Below, one piece after another: positions 18,419 to 26,669 of a stretch of DNA of 64,000 bases (position 1 is its first letter; each line of letters starts with the position of its first letter). Both the position numbers and the translations under genes were made by a program. Source of the stretch: Vulcanisaeta souniana JCM 11219 (GTDB taxonomy: Archaea; Thermoproteota; Thermoprotei; Thermoproteales; Thermocladiaceae); NCBI RefSeq assembly GCF_026000775.1, contig NZ_AP026830.1, forward strand, positions 496,001 through 560,000, in the 5' to 3' direction. Under the pieces are notes generated by a model. It searched no databases. It was not told where the DNA came from and worked only from the letters and a program-made list of their open reading frames with translations.

Positions 18419-18768
18419 TGATTGGATGTAGTATTGATCTTAATAAGTGATACCTTGCTTCCTAATGAGGCGCGCCCCTCTTGGGGTTCTCGTTCCATTA
18501 CCCCTTCTTTTTCCCAGGTAATGCCTAGGGGGTATTGGGCGAGGTCCTGGTTCCAGCGTTTGAGGGTGTTTAGTCTTGCGTTCAATTCACTGTCAATGAC
18601 TAGGCCACGCCTTGGGATACCTGAGGCCCTATCCCTAAGGATTAACTCATTATTCACATAACCACGCCTAATTACGAAAAGGTATCGGTAGGGGGAGTAC
18701 GTGCACATCCGCATAGGGAGCATGGAGTACTCAAAGGAGACTGAAAGGAAAAAAGTCTGCCTGCATAG
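18400..18768 (-). pseudogene. decayed TnpB-like (IS200/IS605 OrfB) C-terminal remnant
   Basis: On the minus strand, different frames give STPCSLCG near 18735 and then GIPRRGLVIDSELNARLNTLKRW near 18550-18620. In TnpB proteins the zinc ribbon has two Cys pairs and then CGLVIDRDLNAAINIL. Here the second pair has lost its cysteines, and the segments are out of frame, so it would be a relic. An open frame with no start pressure covers 18376-18723. The identification rests on this short motif only and is tentative. Confidence 0.4.
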
Positions 18769-18791
18769 CCCACCTTAAAGGACGAGATTTT
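18769..18791 (-). repeat. IS200/IS605-end-like hairpin, copy 1
   Basis: On the minus strand it reads AAATCTCGTCCTTTAAGG followed by TGGG, an imperfect palindrome. It matches the perfect hairpin at 37151-37173 in 18 of 22 positions. Such CGCCCTTAAGGGCG hairpins occur at archaeal IS605-type element ends. It lies on the 5' side of the TnpB-like remnant, not the expected 3' side, so it may belong to another lost copy. Confidence 0.45.
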
Positions 18792-18869
18792 AAGTACGTA
18801 CTTATAAAGTAAGATAAAATAATTCTAGAAATTGGTTAATAAGTCCATGGTTATATACGTATTGATCGA

Positions 18870-19469
18870 ATGAATACAGTAGTTAAGCCTGAGATTGTGG
18901 TGACGTTAAGCAATAAGGAGAGGATGATGCCTACTTACGATAGCGAATACGTACTAATGAGGGATCGGGACTTTAGTGTCATACTGGACAATGTAAACCT
19001 CAGTATAATACTTGCCATAATAAATGGTTATGACCGCTTTGCCCAAATAATGAAGAAGACAGGCCTACAGAGAGGTAAGTTATCAAGACACCTAAGGAGG
19101 TTACTGGGTACTGGGTGGGTCATTAAGAGCGGAAGCAGGTACTTACCCAGCGGGCATATATACGTGGTTTATGAGGTACAGGACATAAACGGGCAAATAA
19201 TGCTAACCCTATCAACAAACAAGGGCGCCTTCATAGACCCAATCTACGGATTACTGGTAATCAATGGTGAGCCACTAAGCAATTACTGCGCCTCATGCCC
19301 GCTTAGACAGACCTGCGTTAATAATGTTAAGTCCCTGGCCCGTAAGTACGGCGCTGAGTTAAGGGGTGGTGAACCAAGTGAGGCATACGTGGAGTTATTC
19401 AGGGAGTTAATCAGGAGGGATCTAATCAGGAAGCTGAGGAGTGGGTGGAGGTTGATTATCAAGAGGTAA
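18870..19469 (+). CDS. HTH transcriptional regulator with C-terminal cysteine cluster
   Basis: 199 aa. A winged-helix N-terminal half (IILAIINGYDRFAQIMKKTG then GKLSRHLRRLLGTGWVIKSG, about 45-90) is followed by a beta-rich segment and C-x2-C-x5-C in NYCASCPLRQTCVNN (about 138-152), which could bind zinc or an Fe-S cluster. It may therefore sense redox or metal. The ArsR-like HTH suggests DNA binding, but effector and targets are unknown. A roadblock protein follows on the same strand after 136 bp. Confidence 0.65.
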   Translation: MNTVVKPEIVVTLSNKERMMPTYDSEYVLMRDRDFSVILDNVNLSIILAIINGYDRFAQIMKKTGLQRGKLSRHLRRLLGTGWVIKSGSRYLPSGHIYVVYEVQDINGQIMLTLSTNKGAFIDPIYGLLVINGEPLSNYCASCPLRQTCVNNVKSLARKYGAELRGGEPSEAYVELFRELIRRDLIRKLRSGWRLIIKR

Positions 19470-19605
19470 CGTGTATAGACCGTTATCTGTTAGCGTGGTA
19501 ATAGTTACGTAACTCGCCATGCATTGAGGGTTATTTATGGATATTGGATTTATCGAGCCCATTTTAGAGATATGTTTATATTTCTAGGAATTGAATAATA
19601 CCATA

Positions 19606-19980
19606 ATGGAGAAGACAAGTGAAACATTAAATAAAATTGCCCAGGATTTTATAACCACCACCGTGAACATCGGTGGTGTCTACATAGCGTCACTTGATGG
19701 GTTACTAATTGCACATGCATCAAAGATAAGCACGGACCCTGACAGAGTGGCTGCTATGGTGGCTTCCCTAAGCGCCGTTGGGGATAGGGTCAGTAAGGAA
19801 TTGCTTAGTGAAGAAACGACCCACGTAATTGTTCAATCACGCACAGGATACATAATAATTAAGAGGCATGGCGATCTGGTATTCGGTGTCCTCGTCCAGG
19901 GCAATGACGACTCAACAATAGGTCTAACAATGCTCGAGCTCGAGAGATTGATAGGCATAATTAGCAAGCAAACGAAGTAA
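19606..19980 (+). CDS. roadblock/LC7 domain protein
   Basis: 124 aa. The pattern GGVYIASLDGLLIAHASK followed by DRVAAMVASLSAVGDRVSKEL and a VIVQSRTGYIIIKRHGDLVFGVLV strand pair is that of roadblock/LC7 proteins, which dimerise and regulate small GTPases. No GTPase gene is adjacent. The ATG at 19606 lies about 28 nt after a TTTATATT box (19575-19582), so I prefer it to the in-frame TTG at 19591. Confidence 0.8.
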   Translation: MEKTSETLNKIAQDFITTTVNIGGVYIASLDGLLIAHASKISTDPDRVAAMVASLSAVGDRVSKELLSEETTHVIVQSRTGYIIIKRHGDLVFGVLVQGNDDSTIGLTMLELERLIGIISKQTK

Positions 19981-20020
19981 TGATCAAAAACTTTACTAAG
20001 AGGTAGGGATCAAACACAGT

Positions 20021-20431
20021 GTGAAGGTAATAACGAAGGACATGACCATAAGCAGCAAGGGAAGGAGGGAGGTCATAAACATAACAAGCCATATAGAGGA
20101 CTTCGTAAAGGGAACAGGAATAAGGAATGGTCTGGTACTTGTATTCCTGCCACATGCGACAGCCGCGATTTTCGCCAACGAAGATGAACCAAGAATTAGA
20201 GTAGACTATGAGAACTTGTTCGAGAAATTAGTCCCCGCTAACGGCAATTATCTTCACAATGAGATTGATGATAATGGAGATGCCCACCTACTAACGGCTA
20301 TCTTTAAGCAATTCTACGTACTGCCAATAATCAATGGCGAGCTAAGGAGGGGTACTTGGCAGGAGGTCTTCTTGGTTGATTTCGATGGGCCTAGGGTTAG
20401 GAACATAGTCCTGGTCGCTATTGGGGAGTAG
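20021..20431 (+). CDS. YjbQ family (UPF0047) protein
   Basis: 136 aa, the usual length. Conserved features are LVFLPHATAAIFANEDEP, NYLHNEIDDNGDAHLLTAIF and the late GTWQEVFLVDFDGPR. Bacterial members have weak thiamine phosphate synthase activity; the true role is open. Start at GTG 20021. It converges with the BFN gene, 2 bp between stops. Confidence 0.85.
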   Translation: MKVITKDMTISSKGRREVINITSHIEDFVKGTGIRNGLVLVFLPHATAAIFANEDEPRIRVDYENLFEKLVPANGNYLHNEIDDNGDAHLLTAIFKQFYVLPIINGELRRGTWQEVFLVDFDGPRVRNIVLVAIGE

Positions 20432-20433
20432 GA

Positions 20434-20925
20434 TCAAAGGTTCTTGTTGAAGCTGAAGCCGTACCTAGCCCTCAATTCTCTATAGTTTTCGAGTGGTTCT
20501 GCGTATGCTATTAGGTGGTCAGCCACGTATATTGGTGCGCCCAGTCTCACGGCTATTGCCGTGGCGTCACTCGGTCTCGCGTCCAGTTGGAATGTCTCGT
20601 TTGTCCTATTGTCCTTAATGAATATTGTTGATAGGTAAACACCATCAATCATGGCATCTATGGTGATTCTCTCAACGGTTATATCAAGCCTGTTAACAAG
20701 TTCAACAAGCAGGTCATGCGTTAGTGGTCTATGAAATGAAACTAGACCTAGGGCCTTCTTTATTGAGAATGATGCTGTTATGTCAATTCTAATGGGTAAA
20801 ACCTTTTCATCCCACTCCTCAGTTGTGAATAGCATGACTGCAACGCCCTCCTCCGGTATCTCAATTACATCCAAAAGATCAGCCTTTAAGTACTTTGAAT
20901 TACCCGAACTCTCCTCCCTAACCAT
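20434..20925 (-). CDS. bifunctional nuclease (DUF151/BFN) family protein
   Basis: 163 aa. The signature RPSDATAIAVRLGAPIYVADHLI (about 117-139) and the upstream LPIRIDITASFSIKKAL define the DUF151/BFN family, whose plant members have DNase and RNase activity. Archaeal function is not established. The gene stands alone. Confidence 0.8.
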   Translation of the reverse strand: MVREESSGNSKYLKADLLDVIEIPEEGVAVMLFTTEEWDEKVLPIRIDITASFSIKKALGLVSFHRPLTHDLLVELVNRLDITVERITIDAMIDGVYLSTIFIKDNRTNETFQLDARPSDATAIAVRLGAPIYVADHLIAYAEPLENYRELRARYGFSFNKNL

Positions 20926-21144
20926 CGTAGTATTAGTACTAAACCCCTTAATTAATTATTAGCCTCATTATTTTTTGTCTTTTCTCATTAAAAAATCATC
21001 ACATGTCAGTATGCACATGAACTAAGACTTTCCGTATGTAATTACGTATATACTAATGACATTATTAAACTGTTAATCCCGGTATTGTACCATGGTTGGT
21101 GATACCCATCATTAGTCACGAGAAACCTCAGTATGAAGGGCCAG

Positions 21145-22437
21145 TTATGTATTGAGACCGAATTCAGAGAGGGGTATGTCCCTCTCGCTCCAGTTACTCA
21201 TGTCCCTAACCTTAACAACGCCCTGCGAGATTTCCCTAGGGCCTACTATCACGAAGTACTTTACATTTATCTTAGACGCATACTCAAGGGCGCTCCTCAG
21301 GCTCTTCTCACCGGTATCAATAACAACCTTACTCCCATTTGCCCTTAGGCTTCTCATTAATTTATAACCAAGGGATAGGTGGCTCACTTCGTTGCTCACT
21401 ACGTATATGTAATAATCAATTTGTGGAGTGCCGCGTTTAAGTGTCCCTCTTTGTTCAAGGACCTCCAGTAATCTCTCTATGCCCATGGCAAAGCCTGAGG
21501 CAGGCATTAGTTTACCACTATAGATCTCTATTAGGTTGTCGTACCTACCGCCACCACCCACTGATAATTTGTAATCTGGTACATACATCTCGAAGACAAT
21601 ACCTGTGTAGTAATCCAAGCCCCTAACTATCCCCATGTCCAGGTCCATGTAATTACGCACACCGTACATGTCAAGATACTCAATTAACTCACTGTGGTAC
21701 TTAATGAATTCCTCACCAACCCCGAGCTCCCTAAATGAATCAATGGCCTTGTCAAGGGTCTCACTGGTATTCGCCAACCTAAGTATTTCCTGGGAAGCAT
21801 CATTATTCAAGCCCAAATCCCTTAGCATCCTCAGTAATTCATCCTCAGTAACCTTGCCCCTCTTATCCATGATTCTCAGGACGCTGGGCTTTACTTCATT
21901 AGTTACGCCGATTTTACTTAGTAATTGATCAATAACCCTCCTATCATTTATCCTTATCCTAAAGTCACCAATATCAATCGCCCTAAGCGACTCAACACCC
22001 ACCGCAAGTACCTCAGCATCAGCCCTAACACTGGATGTACCGAGGAATTCAATACCAAATTGATGAAATTCCCTATACCTACCGTGCTGCGGCTCGTCGT
22101 AACGCCAAACCTTCGTAATGTAATACCACCTAATCGGTTTTGGTACGTCAACCCTGTACGAGACGACCCTGGCCACTGGGACTGTCATGTCGAACCTAAG
22201 CCCAACCTCCCTACCAGCCTTATCCTTGAAGTAATAAATCTCGTTAATTACGTCCTCACCAGCCTTGGCCTTAAGTATCTCGTAATACTCCAGAGCCGGT
22301 GTCTCAATCCTTAGGTAACCAAAGGACTCGGCGATCCTAGCCAACTTATCAAAAACCTGCAACATTGGGTAATACTCCTCAGGCGTTAAGTCCCTCATCC
22401 CCCTAACAGGCCTTAGGTCCTTATCGTCAAATACCAC
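21145..22437 (-). CDS. hisS: histidyl-tRNA synthetase
   Basis: 430 aa class II synthetase. Motif 1 region RGMRDLTPEEY and RIETPALEYYE, motif 2 LRFDMTVPVARVV and the following WRYDEPQHGRYREFHQFGIE, the histidine loops RGLDYYTGIVFE and SVGGGGRYDNLIEIY, and motif 3 ASGFAMGIERLL are all present. A C-terminal anticodon-binding domain (KVVIDTGEKSLRSALEYASK) completes it. Charges tRNA-His. Confidence 0.95.
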   Translation of the reverse strand: MVFDDKDLRPVRGMRDLTPEEYYPMLQVFDKLARIAESFGYLRIETPALEYYEILKAKAGEDVINEIYYFKDKAGREVGLRFDMTVPVARVVSYRVDVPKPIRWYYITKVWRYDEPQHGRYREFHQFGIEFLGTSSVRADAEVLAVGVESLRAIDIGDFRIRINDRRVIDQLLSKIGVTNEVKPSVLRIMDKRGKVTEDELLRMLRDLGLNNDASQEILRLANTSETLDKAIDSFRELGVGEEFIKYHSELIEYLDMYGVRNYMDLDMGIVRGLDYYTGIVFEMYVPDYKLSVGGGGRYDNLIEIYSGKLMPASGFAMGIERLLEVLEQRGTLKRGTPQIDYYIYVVSNEVSHLSLGYKLMRSLRANGSKVVIDTGEKSLRSALEYASKINVKYFVIVGPREISQGVVKVRDMSNWSERDIPLSEFGLNT

Positions 22438-22475
22438 ATTACCATCGTTAGAGGGCTAAATAAAAACTTTCATAT

Positions 22476-23246
22476 TCACAGTGACGCCAGTATAATCGTG
22501 AGGAAGTTTGTATGAATTACTAGGTACATCAGTAGTCCAAGGGTTATTGGCACTATGAATGGTATATGGTATGACACAAGGACCGGCGTACTAATACTGA
22601 TCCTACCCCTGGAGAGCCATTCAAGCAGTGGTTCCCTTGGGTCATCCACGTCAAGGCCGAGCCTGATCACGGGCTGGAACTCACTCCCAGTGAGTTCCTG
22701 AGATATTGCATAATTGTTAGGGTTCTTGATCACCCTATGTGCAGGTACGCACATGAGCGTTAGTAGGTAAATTATTTTGCTAATGCCCTTAACCCTAGTT
22801 AATGCTTCGCACTTGCTGCCGTACCTAATGTTCTGCATTATATTGTAGGGTATGTAGATTATTAGGGCGATTATCAGTGAATTCACTAATATGGATAGTG
22901 GCGTTATGTTTATCACGGTTAGCGCCATGTTTGGTGCCGTGATTGTTGGTATTGACGCTGAAATGAAAGCTATGGACTTAGAGTCCGCACCGCCCATTGC
23001 CCTCAACCAATAGGCCAATAGTGCAAATACGGAGCCAACGATCACGCCAATTACGTATAAAAGTAATTGACCCAGCCCTAACGCTACATAGGCGCCTAGT
23101 GGTATGCATATTATTGAGCCAATGATCCACACCCAATCACTGATCTCCCTCGTCATCAAGTCCTGAATGGAAGCCACCAGTTGAGTTATTACGACAGCCA
23201 CGTAATCCACTGCAAGCACTTGATATATACTGAACATAATTCTCAT
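22476..23246 (-). CDS. type IV prepilin/prearchaellin peptidase (A24 family)
   Basis: 256 aa integral membrane aspartic protease. The two catalytic aspartates lie in SIQDLMTREISDW (D29) and in the GxGD-type motif GGADSKSI (D88), each beside a transmembrane helix. About six hydrophobic segments are visible. It would cleave class III signal peptides of pilins and archaellins at the inner side of the membrane. A pilin-like gene lies 9 kb downstream. Confidence 0.82.
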   Translation of the reverse strand: MRIMFSIYQVLAVDYVAVVITQLVASIQDLMTREISDWVWIIGSIICIPLGAYVALGLGQLLLYVIGVIVGSVFALLAYWLRAMGGADSKSIAFISASIPTITAPNMALTVINITPLSILVNSLIIALIIYIPYNIMQNIRYGSKCEALTRVKGISKIIYLLTLMCVPAHRVIKNPNNYAISQELTGSEFQPVIRLGLDVDDPREPLLEWLSRGRISISTPVLVSYHIPFIVPITLGLLMYLVIHTNFLTIILASL

Positions 23247-23347
23247 AATGGGAATTTACAACTACTCTTTAAGATTAATGCCTAGGTAACCATTACGTGG
23301 GTGCCAATTAGGTAATAAATTAAAAGTATCCTTTGGTTATAATTACT

Positions 23348-24502
23348 ATGTCGAGGGTTGCAATTATTGGGATTGGTTGGTATGGGTTTAGGCCTGCTGT
23401 TGAGGAAGTATCATTTAGAGAAATGATGTTTGAAGCCGCTGCCCGCGCATATGAGGATGCAGGTGGTTTAAATCCAAGGACTGACGTTGATGCCTTCGCC
23501 AGTTGCCAGGAAGACTTCTGGGAGGGAATCGCCATAGCCGATGAATTCGCCCCAGAACCAATTGGTGGCACCTTAAAGCCAGTATTCACGACAACAGGTG
23601 ATGGACTTCAATGCATAGCCAATGCCTACATGATGATTAAGACTGGGCAAATGGACGTGGTAGTAGCTGAATCTCACGCAAAACCAAGTGACATAACCAA
23701 TATTCATGACATAATGCTGTTCGCCATGGACCCATTAACCGTGAGATCAATAAACATGCCGAACTACCACGCATTGGCAGCATTGGAGGCCCAGGTATAC
23801 ATCGTACGGCATAACGTGCCTAAGGAGGCATTAGCCTACGTGGTAACTAAGGACAAGAGGAATGCCCTCCATAATGAGAGGGCTAGTTATGGTGCTAACG
23901 TAACAATTGACGAGGTCTTGGGTTCACCCTACGTGGTATCACCATTAACTAAGTTGGATATTGCACCCTTTGTGGATGCCTCAGTGGTTGTGGTGTTGGC
24001 CAGTGAGGATGTGGCCAGGAAGTACACAGACACGCCAATATGGATAGACGGCATACACTGGGTCACAGAGGAACCCTCACTTGAATTCCATAATTGGGAG
24101 TTCCCAGTTCATGCCATGAGGGCTGCCGAGGCAGCGTATAAAATGGCTGGTATTCAGGACCCGATTAAGGAGCTTCACTTCGCAGAGGTTGACTCAAGGT
24201 ATAGCTTCAAGGAGTTACAATTCATAGAGGCGTTGAAACTTGCCCCAATCGGTGAGGCCCATAAACTGCTCCTTGAGGGTGCCTTTGATAGGGATGGATT
24301 ATTCCCAGTAAATCCAAGTGGTGGTGCGCTTGGTGAGGGTGTCCCGCTCGAGGTTCACGGGCTTGCCAGGTTAGTTGATGCAGTGCTTCAATTAAGGGGC
24401 GAGGCTGGTAGGATGCAGTTGAGTAGGGCTGAGAGGGCTGTTATTCATTCATGGCGTGGCTTACCAACTACGACAAGTGTTGTTGCCGTGTTGAGTAGGT
24501 GA
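23348..24502 (+). CDS. thiolase-fold protein 1, nucleophile not conserved
   Basis: 384 aa from the ATG at 23348, which follows a TAATAAATTAAA box by about 27 nt. The fold is that of archaeal SCP2-type thiolases: GIGWYGFRP start, AAARAYEDAG, and NPSGGALGEGVPLEVHGLARL near the C-terminus. At the nucleophile position the sequence reads TTTGDGLQCI where thiolases have CASG; the Cys lies six residues later. The usual GHPxGATG histidine region reads EGVPLEVHG. It is therefore a degenerate or differently working paralogue. It is followed by a second thiolase in the same orientation; no DUF35 partner is present. Confidence 0.75.
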   Translation: MSRVAIIGIGWYGFRPAVEEVSFREMMFEAAARAYEDAGGLNPRTDVDAFASCQEDFWEGIAIADEFAPEPIGGTLKPVFTTTGDGLQCIANAYMMIKTGQMDVVVAESHAKPSDITNIHDIMLFAMDPLTVRSINMPNYHALAALEAQVYIVRHNVPKEALAYVVTKDKRNALHNERASYGANVTIDEVLGSPYVVSPLTKLDIAPFVDASVVVVLASEDVARKYTDTPIWIDGIHWVTEEPSLEFHNWEFPVHAMRAAEAAYKMAGIQDPIKELHFAEVDSRYSFKELQFIEALKLAPIGEAHKLLLEGAFDRDGLFPVNPSGGALGEGVPLEVHGLARLVDAVLQLRGEAGRMQLSRAERAVIHSWRGLPTTTSVVAVLSR

Positions 24503-24529
24503 TCGGTAATGCTTAAGAACTTAGTTACG

Positions 24530-24538
24530 GGTGATGAT
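24530..24538 (+). promoter_or_regulatory. Shine-Dalgarno site of thiolase-fold protein 2
   Basis: GGTGATGAT lies just before the ATG at 24541 and contains the GGTGAT core, consistent with internal initiation within a two-gene operon. Confidence 0.5.
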
Positions 24539-24540
24539 CT

Positions 24541-25722
24541 ATGAGTAGGAATATACACGTTAAGCACAGGCCCGCGGTAATAGGTGCAGGTCTCACGTTA
24601 TTCAGGAGAAGAATGCTAGAGACTCCAAAGGAGCTAGCCTGGATAGCGGCTAAGCAGGCACTTGACGAGGCGGGTTTAACGCTTAAGGATATTGATTGCG
24701 TGGTCATTGGCTCCGCACCTGACACGTTTGATGGGGTTCACTTTAAGGGTGAGTACTTGGCTGATGGGGCTGGCGGTGTTGGTAAGCCGACAATGAGGGT
24801 GTACGTTGGTGGTGCTACCGGCGTTATGGTCCCAATAGCTGCCTGGTGGCATGTGGCGAGTGGTCACTGTAATACCGTACTGGCGGTTGCTGAGGAGAAA
24901 ATGAGTAGTGCCGATATGCCACATCCGCAGGCCGTGTTTAGGTACATATGGGACCCAGTCACCGAGGTACCGCTTCAGCCGAACTTAATTTGGATATTTG
25001 CAATGGAGATGCACAGGTACATGTATAAGTGCGGCACTAAGAAGGAGGACATAGCCCTCGTCAGCGTAAAGAATAAGCGTAATGCCCTCGACCACCCAGC
25101 AGCTCAGGTGGCAGCAAACATAACTGTGGACGACGTGCTTAAGAGCGAGGTGTTGGTATGGCCTGTTCAATTACTCGACATTTCGCCAGTAAGTGATGGT
25201 GCGGCAGCCATCGTAGTAACCAATGAGAATACTGCCAGGAGACAGACAGACACTCCGGTTTGGATTGACGGTGTTGGTTGGGCGCTGGACACAACATCCT
25301 GGACCAACAGGGACCTGGCGTTCCCCGAGTATGCCAACGTGGCTGCCCAAATGGCCTATAGAATGGCTGGCATTACGAATCCTAGGAGGGAAATTGACGT
25401 TGCCGAGGTATACGACCCATTTGACTATAAGGAACTTCATCACATGGAGGGGCTTGGACTTGCCAAAAAGTGCGAGGCACCGAAACTAACTAAGGAGGGC
25501 ATTACGCAGAGAGACGGCGATTTACCAATAAACCCATCTGGTGGGTTGCTGGGTGTTGGTAATCCAATAGCCGCAGCAGGACTTATGAAGGTATCGGAGA
25601 TCTACTGGCAATTAGCTGGTAAGGCAGGTAAGAGACAGATTAAGAAGCCAGCATACACAGGACTTGCCCATGCCTGGGGCGACCTAATGCAAGCAAGCAC
25701 CGTAGTGATAATGAGGGCTTGA
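24541..25722 (+). CDS. thiolase-fold protein 2, nucleophile not conserved
   Basis: 393 aa. Similar in plan to the preceding protein: AAKQALDEAGLTLKDIDCVV, a nucleophile region VGGATGVMVPIAA with no Cys, AEVYDPFDYKELHHMEGLGL, NPSGGLLGVGNPIAAAGLMK where the catalytic GHPxGATG would be, and GLAHAWGD near the end. The two genes are 38 bp apart and likely form a heteromer. Archaeal thiolases usually act with a DUF35 protein and HMG-CoA synthase; neither is here, so a role in the neighbouring acid-degradation block is possible but unproven. Confidence 0.75.
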   Translation: MSRNIHVKHRPAVIGAGLTLFRRRMLETPKELAWIAAKQALDEAGLTLKDIDCVVIGSAPDTFDGVHFKGEYLADGAGGVGKPTMRVYVGGATGVMVPIAAWWHVASGHCNTVLAVAEEKMSSADMPHPQAVFRYIWDPVTEVPLQPNLIWIFAMEMHRYMYKCGTKKEDIALVSVKNKRNALDHPAAQVAANITVDDVLKSEVLVWPVQLLDISPVSDGAAAIVVTNENTARRQTDTPVWIDGVGWALDTTSWTNRDLAFPEYANVAAQMAYRMAGITNPRREIDVAEVYDPFDYKELHHMEGLGLAKKCEAPKLTKEGITQRDGDLPINPSGGLLGVGNPIAAAGLMKVSEIYWQLAGKAGKRQIKKPAYTGLAHAWGDLMQASTVVIMRA

Positions 25723-25744
25723 TTATTTCAGCACGTCAACTTAT

Positions 25745-26653
25745 TCAATATAATAATTTCCTTTGATTCTCCTTCGTAATTATCTCTATCTCTTCCTTAG
25801 TGAGTCCATGTTTGATTATTTTCTCTATGAACTCCACATAACCCTGTGGAGGTGGTTCATGATGTACCTGGCCTAGGTCCGTTGATAATATGTTTCTCTC
25901 AATGCCAGTCTCTCTAATCGCTCTCACAATATCATTAATATCTGCCCTACTTGCAAGTACGGATTCGTAGCACCTCTCGAAGTAAACACCGTAGTTTACT
26001 AGTTCCTTCTGTTGCTCAATGTTGTACCTAGTCGTTGGAAATTCAGGATGTGTAATGATTATCTTCTTAACGCCGCGCTCCACAGCCCTCTTAACTAACT
26101 GTATGCCCTCGTTTGGACTTAGGTGGCCTGTGGCTAATGCCATGTTAAACTCCTTGATTATATCAAGGATCTCATCAATCTCAGGCTTGATCCTACCATC
26201 CTCATCAAATATACTCAAGGCATTACCAAGTAATCCCCTATCATAAAGCTCAAGCTGAGCCTTAGCCCATGCTGGTGGGTTGGGCTTACCTCGCCAATTA
26301 AGCAGTGATGATCTCTCATTTATTGAGTCAACTGTTGGGAACCAAACAATCTTAGCCCCTGATCTACCAGCTATATAAACTATCCTTGGGTTTAAGCCAC
26401 CAACTGAGTTATTAAGCACGATTCCTCCAAAGACATCAATACCATTCACAATCCTCCTAACCAAGTAGGCCCTATCGTAGGTTGGTGAGTAGTGGTTCTT
26501 AATGATAAAACCGCCAAAGCCATAATTCCTATATAGCTTAGCTAAATCAACGTCATCAAGGAGCCTGGGCACAATATCAGGAGCACTATGAACATGTAAA
26601 TCAAAGGCGCCCTTTAGCAAATTAATATCAATCATCATGGTTTTAATTTTCAA
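25745..26653 (-). CDS. DUF6282 family amidohydrolase-like protein
   Basis: 302 aa. Metal-binding style motifs are FDLHVHSAPD near residue 18, IIKNHYSP, a central ATGHLSPNE, ITHPEFP and LSTDLGQVHHEPP, in the order of a TIM-barrel amidohydrolase. Members often occur beside hydantoinase-type genes, as here. The substrate is unknown. It converges with thiolase 2, and lies 16 bp after the MFS gene on the same strand, so those two form an operon. Confidence 0.7.
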   Translation of the reverse strand: MKIKTMMIDINLLKGAFDLHVHSAPDIVPRLLDDVDLAKLYRNYGFGGFIIKNHYSPTYDRAYLVRRIVNGIDVFGGIVLNNSVGGLNPRIVYIAGRSGAKIVWFPTVDSINERSSLLNWRGKPNPPAWAKAQLELYDRGLLGNALSIFDEDGRIKPEIDEILDIIKEFNMALATGHLSPNEGIQLVKRAVERGVKKIIITHPEFPTTRYNIEQQKELVNYGVYFERCYESVLASRADINDIVRAIRETGIERNILSTDLGQVHHEPPPQGYVEFIEKIIKHGLTKEEIEIITKENQRKLLY

Positions 26654-26669
26654 GGAATTCTTGTTTTAA

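Noticed and set aside
20990-21030. Minus-strand GTGATGA near 21000 as a possible C/D box sRNA
   Set aside because: No D, D' or C' boxes at the right spacing; the flanks are simple A/T.
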